In this document: positions 1 to 7,820 of the stretch, piece by piece
Layout of the letters: every line of letters begins with the position of its first letter
Numbering within the stretch: position 1 is the first letter of the stretch
From: Cellulophaga tyrosinoxydans
Lineage (GTDB): Bacteria; Bacteroidota; Bacteroidia; Flavobacteriales; Flavobacteriaceae
NCBI RefSeq assembly: GCF_900176415.1
Contig: NZ_FWXO01000002.1
Location: 248,001 to 312,000, forward strand
Reading direction: 5' to 3'
DNA length: 64,000 bases
Made by a program: the position numbers and the translations under genes
The notes under the pieces: model-generated
The model's database searches: none
Told to the model about the DNA's origin: nothing
Seen by the model: the letters and a program-made list of their open reading frames with translations, nothing else

Positions 1-1148
1 ATAAAATAAAGGCAACTTTTTATCACGGCGGACTTACTAAAGTGGAAAAAGAAACCCGTTTAGAAAATTGGCTACAAGACAAAACACGAGTAATGGTTGC
101 CACCAATGCTTTTGGCATGGGTATAGATAAACCAGATGTTGGTTTGGTAATTCACTATCAAATACCTGATAGTATAGAAAATTACTTTCAAGAAGCTGGT
201 AGAGCAGGCCGAAATGGCATGCCATCTAAAGCAATTATTGTAATAAATAAGGCCGACGAATTACAGGTTAAAAAGCAGTTTTTAAGTGGATTACCAACAG
301 TTGCTTATTTAAAATTACTATATAATAAATTAAATAATTACTTTCAAATATCGTTTGGAGAATCGAGTACTGAAGTACATCAATTAAATTTTAATGCATT
401 TTGCGATACCTATAAATTAAATCCGTTTGTTACCTACAATGGATTGCGGATTTTGGATCAAAATTCTGTGATTGCTTTATCCGAATCATTTTCAAAGAAA
501 ACTAGCATTCAGTTTATAGCTACGCTACATCAAATTTTCGACTATTTAGAAACGTATAGCAAAATAGCGCCTATCATCCAGATTATACTCCGTACTTATG
601 GCGGTATTTTAGATTATGAAACAAAAATTAACACCTGGTCTATTGCAAAAAAAGCCAATGTTCCAGAAACTGAAATTATTAAAGTTTTAGAACGCTTAAA
701 AAAGGATGAAATCATCACCTATTCTTCACAGCATAACGATATAGAAATTATATTTCTAGTACCGCGAGAAGATGACAGAACCATAAATATGTTCGCCAAA
801 AAGGTAGAAGTACTTCTTTCTCAAAAAACCAAGCATATAGATGCCATTCTTTCTTATATTAAAAATGATACGATATGCAGAAGTCAACAATTATTAACCT
901 ATTTTGGAGAGAAAAAAAGCAACTGTGGTAAATGCGACATTTGCCTTAAAACACCTGTAATAAAAGATGAAGTATTAGAACTTGTAAAAGAAGCCATACT
1001 CCAACAATTAGAAAAAGAACCTTTAAGTTCTCGTGAGCTAATAAAAATAGTATTGTATAAAGAAGGCTCTATATTTAGTGCCTTACAAGTGCTTTTAGAG
1101 AACGAAATAATAGAAATTACAGCAACAAACAAATATAAAGTAGTTTAA
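1..1148 (+). CDS. recQ: ATP-dependent DNA helicase RecQ, C-terminal part (5' end outside window)
   Basis: The reading frame is open from the first bases of the window, and the codons before the GTG at 42 still read as RecQ (FYHGGL), so that GTG is internal and the start lies upstream. Visible parts are helicase motif V/VI (VATNAFGMGIDKPD, then QEAGRAGRNG with the arginine fingers) and the four-cysteine zinc site (one C followed by CGKCDIC) near codons 300-320. A short winged-helix-like tail follows. There is no HRDC domain after the zinc site, as in short RecQ forms. RecQ is a 3'-5' helicase in recombination and fork repair. It ends 2 nt before fmt, suggesting co-transcription. Confidence 0.95.
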   Translation, partial: KIKATFYHGGLTKVEKETRLENWLQDKTRVMVATNAFGMGIDKPDVGLVIHYQIPDSIENYFQEAGRAGRNGMPSKAIIVINKADELQVKKQFLSGLPTVAYLKLLYNKLNNYFQISFGESSTEVHQLNFNAFCDTYKLNPFVTYNGLRILDQNSVIALSESFSKKTSIQFIATLHQIFDYLETYSKIAPIIQIILRTYGGILDYETKINTWSIAKKANVPETEIIKVLERLKKDEIITYSSQHNDIEIIFLVPREDDRTINMFAKKVEVLLSQKTKHIDAILSYIKNDTICRSQQLLTYFGEKKSNCGKCDICLKTPVIKDEVLELVKEAILQQLEKEPLSSRELIKIVLYKEGSIFSALQVLLENEIIEITATNKYKVV

Positions 1149-1150
1149 AA

Positions 1151-2098
1151 ATGAATAAGCTTAGAATTGTATTTATGGGCACTCCCGATTTTGCGGTGGG
1201 TATTTTAGATAAACTAATACAGCATAAATATGAAGTGGTAGGTGTCATAACAGCACCCGATAAACCAGCAGGCCGTGGACGTAAGTTACAGGAATCCGCG
1301 GTTAAAAAATATGCTGTTGCGCATCACCTAAAAGTTATGCAACCCACCAATTTAAAAAACGAAGACTTTTTAAATGAACTAAAAAGCCTAAAACCCAATT
1401 TACAAATAATTGTTGCGTTTAGAATGTTGCCTAAAGTGGTTTGGGAAATTCCTGAATTTGGCACTTTTAACCTTCATGCTTCATTATTACCAGATTATAG
1501 AGGTGCAGCTCCAATAAACTGGGCGCTTATAAATGGGGAAACTAAAACTGGCGTTACTACCTTTTATATAGATGATAAAATTGATACTGGAGAAATACTA
1601 TTACAATCGGAAATAGCCATTGATCCAGATGAAACCGCAGGTACTTTACATGATAAGTTGATGGTTTTAGGCGCCGATTTGGTTATTGATACAGTAAAAA
1701 GTATTGAAGCTGGAAAAGTAACTACCAAAAAACAACCCAACACGCCTATTGAAAAAGTAGCTTATAAAATTCATAAAGAAACCTGTGAGATTAACTGGGA
1801 TAAGCCTCTTGAAACTATTTATAATCAAATTAGAGGGTTGAGTCCCTACCCTGCAGCTTGGACTACATTATATAATGGTGATGAGGAATTGTTTTTAAAA
1901 ATTTATGAAGTGGCCGTGAGTAATGAAAAACATTCGCTAGCGCTAAAATCGCTTTGGTTTGACAAAAAAACCATTAAGATTGCTGTTGCAGGTGGTTTTA
2001 TTGAGCTTTTAGAAATACAGCTTCCTGGAAAACGTAAAATGAAAACATTAGATGTTTTAAATGGATTAAAATTGGAGGAAAACGCTCATGTTGGCTAA
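1151..2098 (+). CDS. fmt: methionyl-tRNA formyltransferase
   Basis: 315 aa, the usual length for the family. It formylates Met-tRNA(fMet) with 10-formyl-THF for translation initiation in the cytoplasm. The N-terminal formyltransferase domain starts with FMGTPDFA. The catalytic triad expected for the family is visible as N107 and H109 (in FNLHASLLPDYRG) and D145 (in DDKIDTGE). The C-terminal OB-like domain begins around residue 205. The ATG lies 2 nt after recQ. Confidence 0.96.
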   Translation: MNKLRIVFMGTPDFAVGILDKLIQHKYEVVGVITAPDKPAGRGRKLQESAVKKYAVAHHLKVMQPTNLKNEDFLNELKSLKPNLQIIVAFRMLPKVVWEIPEFGTFNLHASLLPDYRGAAPINWALINGETKTGVTTFYIDDKIDTGEILLQSEIAIDPDETAGTLHDKLMVLGADLVIDTVKSIEAGKVTTKKQPNTPIEKVAYKIHKETCEINWDKPLETIYNQIRGLSPYPAAWTTLYNGDEELFLKIYEVAVSNEKHSLALKSLWFDKKTIKIAVAGGFIELLEIQLPGKRKMKTLDVLNGLKLEENAHVG

Positions 2099-2144
2099 AC
2101 CCTTGCTATCACTAGGCTCGATGAAGTGTAAAAAAAGCCCTACT

Positions 2145-2173
2145 TTATCAACAAAGCATTCGAGTTATCAACA
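2145..2173 (+). repeat. two direct TTATCAACA boxes upstream of the HU gene
   Basis: TTATCAACA occurs at 2145-2153 and again at 2165-2173, exactly 20 bp apart on the same strand. It differs by one base from the classical DnaA box TTATCCACA. The pair lies upstream of the HU promoter at 2200-2229. DnaA or another protein could bind here; this is inference from similarity and spacing. Confidence 0.35.
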
Positions 2174-2199
2174 AAAACGCTGATTTCCCCTTGTTTTAC

Positions 2200-2229
2200 T
2201 TGTGTTAACCACAAATCCTTATAAATTTG
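2200..2229 (+). promoter_or_regulatory. promoter of the HU gene (Bacteroidota type)
   Basis: TTG at 2200-2202, a 19-bp spacer, then TAAATTTG at 2222-2229, which matches the Bacteroidota -33/-7 consensus TTG-N19-TAnnTTTG. The HU start codon is at 2272, leaving an untranslated leader of about 40 nt. Confidence 0.7.
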
Positions 2230-2271
2230 TTAGGGTATAGAAATTTTAACAACAATTAATTTATTAAAATT

Positions 2272-2544
2272 ATGAACAAAACAGAATTAATCGATGCAAT
2301 GGCAGCTGACGCTGGTATTACAAAAGCGGCTGCAAAGAAAGCTTTAGAATCATTTTTAGGTAACGTTGAAGGTTCTCTTAAAAAAGGTGGTAGAGTTTCT
2401 TTAGTAGGTTTCGGATCTTGGGCTGTATCAAGAAGAGAAGCAAGAGATGGTAGAAATCCTCAAACAGGAAAAACTATCAAAATTGCTGCTAAAAATGTTG
2501 TTAAGTTTAAAGCTGGTGCTGAATTAGCTAAAGCAGTAAACTAA
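2272..2544 (+). CDS. hup: HU-family histone-like DNA-binding protein
   Basis: 90 aa, the standard HU length. It starts MNKTELIDAMA and has the conserved GFGSW core and the DNA-binding arm with RNPQTGK around residues 62-68. HU is an abundant nucleoid protein that bends and compacts DNA as a dimer. Its codons are more regular than those of its neighbours, as expected for a highly expressed gene. It is monocistronic, between its own promoter and a strong terminator. Confidence 0.96.
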   Translation: MNKTELIDAMAADAGITKAAAKKALESFLGNVEGSLKKGGRVSLVGFGSWAVSRREARDGRNPQTGKTIKIAAKNVVKFKAGAELAKAVN

Positions 2545-2565
2545 GAAATAATTTAGTAATATATT

Positions 2566-2595
2566 AAAGTACTTCCTCGGAAGTACTTTTTTTTT
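2566..2595 (+). terminator. intrinsic terminator of the HU gene
   Basis: AAGTACTTCC at 2567-2576 pairs with GGAAGTACTT at 2579-2588 around a very tight turn (CCTCGG), followed by a run of T to 2595. Confidence 0.88.
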
Positions 2596-2655
2596 GGCCT
2601 AGGTTTTCATTTTTAGTGATTTTTGTGTTATTTTAGGATAAACTAACACTGCTCT

Positions 2656-3216
2656 ATGATACAAATTAAACCTAAAAAAGGAAAACTGCTTATTGCAGAG
2701 CCAGCTTTAACTGGCGACGTTTCCTTTAGTAGATCTGTAGTTTTACTAGCAGAACACAATAAAGAAGGTTCTGTGGGCTTTATATTAAATAAACCTTTAG
2801 CGTATTCTATAAGTGATTTGGTGAACGAAATAAATGTTCCGTTCCAAGTTTTTAATGGAGGCCCTGTAGAACAAGACAATCTCTATTTTATCCATAAAGT
2901 TCCCGAGCTAATTGCCAATAGTGTAGAAATCTCCGATGGTATTTATTGGGGAGGCGATTTTGAAAGAATAGTAGAACTTTTAAATGAAAAAGTTATCTCT
3001 AGTGATGATATTCGCTTCTTTTTAGGCTACACAGGTTGGTCTTCTTTACAATTAGATAAAGAACTAAGCTCTAAATCGTGGGTTATTTTACCTAATAAAT
3101 ACGAAAGCAGTATTTTCAAAAAAGCATCTGATGTTTTTTGGAAAGAAAATATGCTAGAATTAGGTGGCGATTATTTATTATGGTCTAATACTCCAGAAAA
3201 TCCCAATCTAAACTAA
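2656..3216 (+). CDS. YqgE/AlgH family protein (DUF179)
   Basis: 186 aa, family length. The N-terminal PKKGKLLIAEPAL and the GFILNKPL and FNGGPV motifs are typical of YqgE/AlgH. The molecular function is not settled; some members affect transcription or growth. The ATG at 2656 follows the HU terminator by 60 nt. It converges on the aminotransferase gene with 26 nt between them. Confidence 0.93.
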   Translation: MIQIKPKKGKLLIAEPALTGDVSFSRSVVLLAEHNKEGSVGFILNKPLAYSISDLVNEINVPFQVFNGGPVEQDNLYFIHKVPELIANSVEISDGIYWGGDFERIVELLNEKVISSDDIRFFLGYTGWSSLQLDKELSSKSWVILPNKYESSIFKKASDVFWKENMLELGGDYLLWSNTPENPNLN

Positions 3217-3242
3217 TCGTACAAAAATCCGAAATTGGCAAA

Positions 3243-4097
3243 CTACACCAGTTGCCCTAAGCGTACCGCAGCATTTAATTTACCGAGTAAATCTTGAGCC
3301 ACTTCATGTGTGTATGTTTTTTTACGGTATTTGGTAATAGGCTGGATCCCCACAATGGCATTGGTCATAAACAATTCATCTGCCTTTTGCAGTTCAAAAG
3401 GAGAAATAGATTCTTCTACCAGTTGGTACTGTGGTAATTTACCAATAATTTCGATTAACTTTTTTCTTAAAATACCATTTAAACAACCATCTTTTTTAGG
3501 CGGCGTTTTTATAGTATTACCAACGACCATAAAAATATTGCCATTTAAAGCTTCTACCACCATTTTCTGATTGTTCAATAAAAGGCAGTTTTGGTAGTTA
3601 TTCTCTTGGGCAAAAATACTCCCTACAACATTAATAATTTTGTTATTTGTTTTTAAGGTAGAAAGCATATCTGGATTAACATAAAAATCTTTAAAAAGTT
3701 CTACTTCATAAGAACTCTCGTCTAGTGTAAAAAAGGCATTTTCAATGGCTTTTGCTTCTATGATATAAGAAACATCATTGGTTACCGGAGCATAAAGGCC
3801 TCCATCATTTCTACATATAGTAATGCGTATTCTTGCCGCAGCTTTTTCTAAGTTATTAGCTTTTATAACTTCTAAAATTTCATTTTCTAGAAATTCCATA
3901 GTAAAACTCATGGGAATTTCCATTCGTAAAATACGCATAGAAGCCATAAGGCGTAGGTAATGATCTTCCCAGAAATTAATTCTAGTATTTACCACTTTAA
4001 TCGTTTCAAATAAAGCATCGCCATAACGGAGCCCTCTATTATTCTGATTGATAAAGTTACTATGTTGCGGAATAAGTTCTCCGTTAAAATTAAGCAT
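3243..4097 (-). CDS. class IV (branched-chain/ADC-lyase fold) PLP aminotransferase
   Basis: 284 aa. Fold type IV PLP enzyme related to branched-chain aminotransferases and aminodeoxychorismate lyase (PabC). Visible are RGLRYGDALFETIK near residues 21-34, the probable PLP lysine K149 in STLKTNNK, and the EALNGNIF segment that corresponds to the conserved E-x-x-x-x-N-I-F. The exact substrate cannot be read from sequence; PabC-like 4-aminobenzoate synthesis is possible. It is transcribed in the same direction as the START-like gene, 55 nt downstream. Confidence 0.85.
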   Translation of the reverse strand: MLNFNGELIPQHSNFINQNNRGLRYGDALFETIKVVNTRINFWEDHYLRLMASMRILRMEIPMSFTMEFLENEILEVIKANNLEKAAARIRITICRNDGGLYAPVTNDVSYIIEAKAIENAFFTLDESSYEVELFKDFYVNPDMLSTLKTNNKIINVVGSIFAQENNYQNCLLLNNQKMVVEALNGNIFMVVGNTIKTPPKKDGCLNGILRKKLIEIIGKLPQYQLVEESISPFELQKADELFMTNAIVGIQPITKYRKKTYTHEVAQDLLGKLNAAVRLGQLV

Positions 4098-4152
4098 AAA
4101 AAAACCTTGAATAAATTCAAGGTCAAAGATATTGTTTTAAAATAAAATAACT

Positions 4153-4536
4153 TTAAGCAGAGCCTAAAACTTGCTTCAGACTAGATATTTGATTTCTCCA
4201 TAACATTTTAGCTTCTTCTACCTCATCTTCTTCTGCAAAGTCTGTTATAAACAAAGAAACATCAGAAGTTATCTCGTCTACAATTATTCTCATTTCAAAA
4301 AAGCTTTCATCTTCTTCTGCTGTCCATCTGAATTTTACAAATTCTTCACTTTTTCTTTTTAATAATTTTGCTTCTTCTTCTGATTCGTCCCAGATGAAAT
4401 AAAACTTTTCTCCTCTTGAATTTACATTATCTGCAAACCACTCAGAAAGTCCGGAAGGTGTTGATAGATAGGTATATAACAATTGAGGTGATGATTGTAT
4501 CACGAACTCAATTTCAAATTTTACTTTTTCACTCAT
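4153..4536 (-). CDS. START-like (SRPBCC/AHSA1-type) domain protein
   Basis: 127 aa, acidic. It starts MSEKVKFEIEF and contains the SPQLLYTYLSTPSGLSEWFAD segment typical of small START/AHSA1-like proteins with a ligand-binding helix-grip fold. It is a conserved small protein of Bacteroidota. No catalytic residue can be named and the ligand is unknown. Confidence 0.85.
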   Translation of the reverse strand: MSEKVKFEIEFVIQSSPQLLYTYLSTPSGLSEWFADNVNSRGEKFYFIWDESEEEAKLLKRKSEEFVKFRWTAEEDESFFEMRIIVDEITSDVSLFITDFAEEDEVEEAKMLWRNQISSLKQVLGSA

Positions 4537-4623
4537 TCTAATAACTGTTTTCGTTGAGCAATATATATATTTATATATGATTAAAAAATTAAATGCACTA
4601 TAATATTTTTTTCAATCTTAATT

Positions 4624-4654
4624 TTGATAGGCAAGAAATTAAACTATATATTTG
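4624..4654 (+). promoter_or_regulatory. promoter of tRNA-Met
   Basis: TTG at 4624-4626, a 20-bp spacer, then TATATTTG at 4647-4654, a perfect Bacteroidota -7 element. The tRNA begins 20 nt downstream at 4674. Confidence 0.75.
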
Positions 4655-4673
4655 CACCCGTTAAAAAAAACAT

Positions 4674-4747
4674 GGCGAGGTAGCTCAGTTGGTTAGAGCG
4701 TCGGATTCATAACCCGGAGGTCACGAGTTCAACTCTCGTTCTCGCTA
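4674..4747 (+). tRNA. tRNA-Met (anticodon CAT), elongator type
   Basis: A 74-nt cloverleaf. The acceptor GGCGAGG pairs with TCTCGCT; the D arm is GCTC/GAGC; the anticodon loop TTCATAA carries CAT; the T arm ACGAG/CTCGT encloses TTCAACT. The discriminator is A at 4747 and CCA is not encoded. The first acceptor pair is G-U rather than the C-A mismatch of initiator tRNAs, so an elongator is most likely. The anticodon stem (TCGGA/CCCGG) has a U-G closing pair and an A-C mismatch next to the loop. It is the last core gene before the accessory region. Confidence 0.95.
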
Positions 4748-4762
4748 CTACAGAAATTCAAT

Positions 4763-4800
4763 AAAAAAGCGACTTAGCACATACTAAGTCGCTTTTTTTT
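4763..4800 (+). terminator. intrinsic terminator of tRNA-Met
   Basis: AAAAAAGCGACTTAG at 4763-4777 pairs perfectly with CTAAGTCGCTTTTTT at 4784-4798 around a 6-nt loop, with T continuing to 4800. Confidence 0.93.
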
Positions 4801-4971
4801 ATGCTTTTCCTTAGCTAAAAAAAATATTCGCTTCGCGTTGTTACACAACTAAAAAAAAAATGTCATCTACTTCTGTTCGAGGTATTTTTTACTTTCTTAC
4901 CTAAATAAGCCACCCATTACGCATTAAAAAGTAGCGCTTAGCGCTAGTCTTAGCTTATTTTTTCTAGCCAC

Positions 4972-4985
4972 TGCGGAAAACCGCA
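4972..4985 (+). repeat. 14-nt hairpin repeat, copy 1
   Basis: TGCGG-AAAA-CCGCA, a 5-bp stem with an AAAA loop. This is the first of three intergenic copies (others at 12286 and 20021). It shares 18 nt (CTGCGGAAAACCGCAATA) with copy 2. It lies between the tRNA-Met terminator and the first gene of the accessory operon. The rest of 4801-5041 shows nothing recognisable apart from AGCGCT-rich short palindromes near 4933-4945. Confidence 0.7.
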
Positions 4986-5041
4986 ATATTATATCAAACA
5001 TTAATACGAATTTCATATCCGATAAGAATTAAACCTTCATT

Positions 5042-5557
5042 TTGAAATCATTAAAAAAAATATTCAAAAATTGGAATCCATTGACTTTCTATGCCTGCAG
5101 CTTGGTGGTGATTGATGCCACACCCTTTTCTGAAAATCAAAATCAACTGCGTTCTTTACATATTAATATAAAAAATTGTCTTTTTCTTTATGCTAATAAC
5201 AAGAGGATTCCTAAAAACTCTTTAATTCAAATAAGCGCGTTAGATAATAAAACTTCAATCGAAGTCAAAGCTATTGGCATTTTTCAAACTAAGATAGTTA
5301 ATGTACCTGTTGGAAAACTAAGAATAGCCACTAGAATAAGAAAATTTAATAGATGCCAATCTTTAATAGTACAACAACATAAAGATCAGTACAAATCTTT
5401 ACAGAACAAAGGTTTTTTGAAACCAATTATAAATCCCAAAAAGATAATACGTAAGAATATAGAGATTAGCTCCAACAAAAATAATATTGCTGGCAAAACA
5501 AAAAATTATCAATTAAAAACTATTTGCGCAACCTTAAAATCAGTAACCAACCAATAA
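5042..5557 (+). CDS. hypothetical protein, first gene of an accessory membrane operon
   Basis: 171 aa, not recognised. The frame has no internal Met; TTG at 5042 is the most plausible start (ATT at 5039 is the alternative) and no clear ribosome binding site is seen. The middle (residues 35-95) looks beta-rich; the C-terminal third is very rich in Lys, Asn and Ile. It ends 12 nt before the first DUF4407 gene in the same direction, which is the main support for its being real. Confidence 0.5.
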   Translation: MKSLKKIFKNWNPLTFYACSLVVIDATPFSENQNQLRSLHINIKNCLFLYANNKRIPKNSLIQISALDNKTSIEVKAIGIFQTKIVNVPVGKLRIATRIRKFNRCQSLIVQQHKDQYKSLQNKGFLKPIINPKKIIRKNIEISSNKNNIAGKTKNYQLKTICATLKSVTNQ

Positions 5558-5569
5558 TTAACTAAAAAA

Positions 5570-6841
5570 ATGGAAAAACTTACATACCAACCACCAAAAC
5601 CATCACGAATAATGAAACTCTTCTGGAAAGCAGCTGGAGGAGATGCCTATATTTTAAGTCAAGCAACATATAGCGATCAAATTAAATATTTTTGTTTGGG
5701 TGGAATAGTTGTGGCTACAGCAATAATGGCTGGATTATCAGGTGGATATGCATTTTATGTAATTTTTAGACCAAAAGATATTACCGAAAATAGGTATGTA
5801 GAAAAATTGGCAGAAACTACAGCAAATTCTATTGACACAGTTTCAACGGCAATACAAGAAGTTACCCATTATCCAACCTTAGCAATTGCTATTATTTTTG
5901 GTGTAGTTTGGGGACTAATTATTTACAATATAGATCGATTTATTGTAACCAGTACTGGTAAAGGCGATGGTACGGAAGCTATAACATGGGGAGAACTTAA
6001 AGGAGCATTGCCTAGAATTATTATGGGATGCATTATAGCCATATCAATATCAAAGCCACTTGAGATTCGTATTTTAAAAGGAGAAATTGATAGACATTTA
6101 AGTTCAATTCAAAAAGATTTCATTACTAATGAAATAGAAAAAGTAAGAAAAACAGATAAAGTAATTTTAACACAACTAGATGAAGACATTTCATCATACG
6201 TGAAAAGAAAAGATAATTATCAAGAAGACTATGATAGACTTCAAGAACAGATTGAATTTCAAATAGCTAATGGTGGTTGCAAAGGTAAATGCGAGGAATT
6301 CAAAAGACAACAGTCTAAAATTCAAGAAAAAATAGATGAAATTAAGGAAGATGGTAATTACTTATCTCTAATTAATCAAAGAAAATCATTATTCAGTAAA
6401 GAAAATAGTGAGCTTGAAACTATTACTAAAGAGGCCAAATTATTAGATGGACTAGCCATAAGAGTAACCTTAGCTGAAGAGCACTACCCTGCTGTTTCCC
6501 TTTTTCTTACATTATTATTTCTTGCCATTGAATTGACGCCAATATTTTTTAAGCTCATGCTTATCAAATCTCCCTATGATTATTTATCTGATAATTACAA
6601 ACAATTAGAACTTGCTGAAAATGGTATTTATATTGATGAAGATTATTATGAAGACAAAGAGGGTATTCAGCGTGAACTTGTACGGTATTTAGCGGCTGAA
6701 AAGTTAATTGAAGAACAAAGAGAATTTCACGATGCTCAATTAAGAATAACAAAGCATGCTATCTCCAAATTTGAAGAAAGGGAGAAGAAAAAAATCGATG
6801 AAAATCCGGATGAATATATCTCGTACTCGTCAAATGCTTAA
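5570..6841 (+). CDS. DUF4407-type membrane protein with coiled coil
   Basis: 423 aa. Three membrane segments lie near residues 37-65, 103-126 and 147-168, and one near 307-330. Between them, about residues 175-295 form a charged coiled coil with CKGKC in the middle. The N-terminal FWKAAGGDAYIL and the LSGGYAFYVIF segment match the DUF4407 pattern. No enzymatic motif is seen and the family function is unknown. It overlaps the next gene, which encodes a divergent relative, so the two may form a hetero-oligomer (inference). Confidence 0.75.
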   Translation: MEKLTYQPPKPSRIMKLFWKAAGGDAYILSQATYSDQIKYFCLGGIVVATAIMAGLSGGYAFYVIFRPKDITENRYVEKLAETTANSIDTVSTAIQEVTHYPTLAIAIIFGVVWGLIIYNIDRFIVTSTGKGDGTEAITWGELKGALPRIIMGCIIAISISKPLEIRILKGEIDRHLSSIQKDFITNEIEKVRKTDKVILTQLDEDISSYVKRKDNYQEDYDRLQEQIEFQIANGGCKGKCEEFKRQQSKIQEKIDEIKEDGNYLSLINQRKSLFSKENSELETITKEAKLLDGLAIRVTLAEEHYPAVSLFLTLLFLAIELTPIFFKLMLIKSPYDYLSDNYKQLELAENGIYIDEDYYEDKEGIQRELVRYLAAEKLIEEQREFHDAQLRITKHAISKFEEREKKKIDENPDEYISYSSNA

Positions 6842-7820
6842 ATTTCTAGACAATAATAAACTATGGTGGTTTGCCGGCGAAGATCCTTATGTACTAAGCC
6901 AGTGCCCGAAAATTTTGCGCAGAACATTTAGTGCAATTGGGATTCTAGTAATTTTCATTAGCATTTCGTCTGCGGCTAGTTTGGCTTATGGTGTACATCA
7001 AATTTTGGAATCTACTTCTGCAGATATTGTAATTGGCATATATTGTGGGTTGTTTGTTTTTGTACTTTACTTATTCTTATTGCATACGCTAAGTCGCAAC
7101 GTTTTGCCAACTGAAAATGCCAAATGGAGCGGTCGCCTAATTTCTTATACATTAAGAATTGGTTTTTTAATTTTCTTAGGGTTTTTGGTTGCTCAACCTG
7201 TAAGTTATCTTTTTTTTGAAAAACCCTTAGAAAATGAACTCGTTGCCTTCAAAAATCAAGAAGTTCAAAAAGTAAATAGTAAGCTAAATTTAAAATATGC
7301 TAAGAAGCTCGCTACTAAAAGATCGGAGTTGCGATCAAAAAATCAAGTTTTAATTGAAATTTCGAATAATAACCGACTTAAAAATAGAGAGCTTAGATCG
7401 GTAATCCAAAGACAAGAAGAAAGCAATTTTTTTATTCGAAAAATACTTATACAAAACACCTTATTTCATTTCGATGATAATGAACAAGTTGAAATTAATG
7501 TACCGTTAGTTCTTTCCTCTTGGTTGCTAAGTCTGCTTTTGATATTGGTATTTATTGCACCTGCAATTCTAAAAATAGTAATTAGCATTTCATCTGATTA
7601 TTATAGAATTAAAAGAATAATCGAGACAAATCTAATCGATCGACATTTTGAACTCTTTAAACATACCTATAATGATATTTTGCTTGATAAATTTCCAGAA
7701 AAAAATCTGACGTATACTACAGCATATACTGATGTTCCTTATAATACGCGATTAAAATCGAAACCTGACCTCAAAAATAGAAATGACTTTTTAAAATGGC
7801 TTTTAGATGAAGGTAATTGA
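6798..7820 (+). CDS. second, divergent DUF4407-like membrane protein
   Basis: About 340 aa from the ATG at 6798, which has GGGAGAAG about 12 nt upstream. ATGs at 6810 and 6834 are alternatives; the last overlaps the stop of the previous gene. The N-terminal WWFAGEDPYVLSQCP is the same landmark as GGDAYILSQA in the preceding gene. Four membrane segments are seen in the same order, with a charged helical stretch between the third and fourth. It looks like an ancient tandem duplicate with a shorter coiled coil and its own C-terminal tail. Function unknown. Confidence 0.7.
   Translation: MKIRMNISRTRQMLKFLDNNKLWWFAGEDPYVLSQCPKILRRTFSAIGILVIFISISSAASLAYGVHQILESTSADIVIGIYCGLFVFVLYLFLLHTLSRNVLPTENAKWSGRLISYTLRIGFLIFLGFLVAQPVSYLFFEKPLENELVAFKNQEVQKVNSKLNLKYAKKLATKRSELRSKNQVLIEISNNNRLKNRELRSVIQRQEESNFFIRKILIQNTLFHFDDNEQVEINVPLVLSSWLLSLLLILVFIAPAILKIVISISSDYYRIKRIIETNLIDRHFELFKHTYNDILLDKFPEKNLTYTTAYTDVPYNTRLKSKPDLKNRNDFLKWLLDEGN

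Noticed and set aside
4674-4747. Attachment site at the tRNA-Met 3' end
   Set aside because: No second copy of the tRNA end and no integrase were found in the window.
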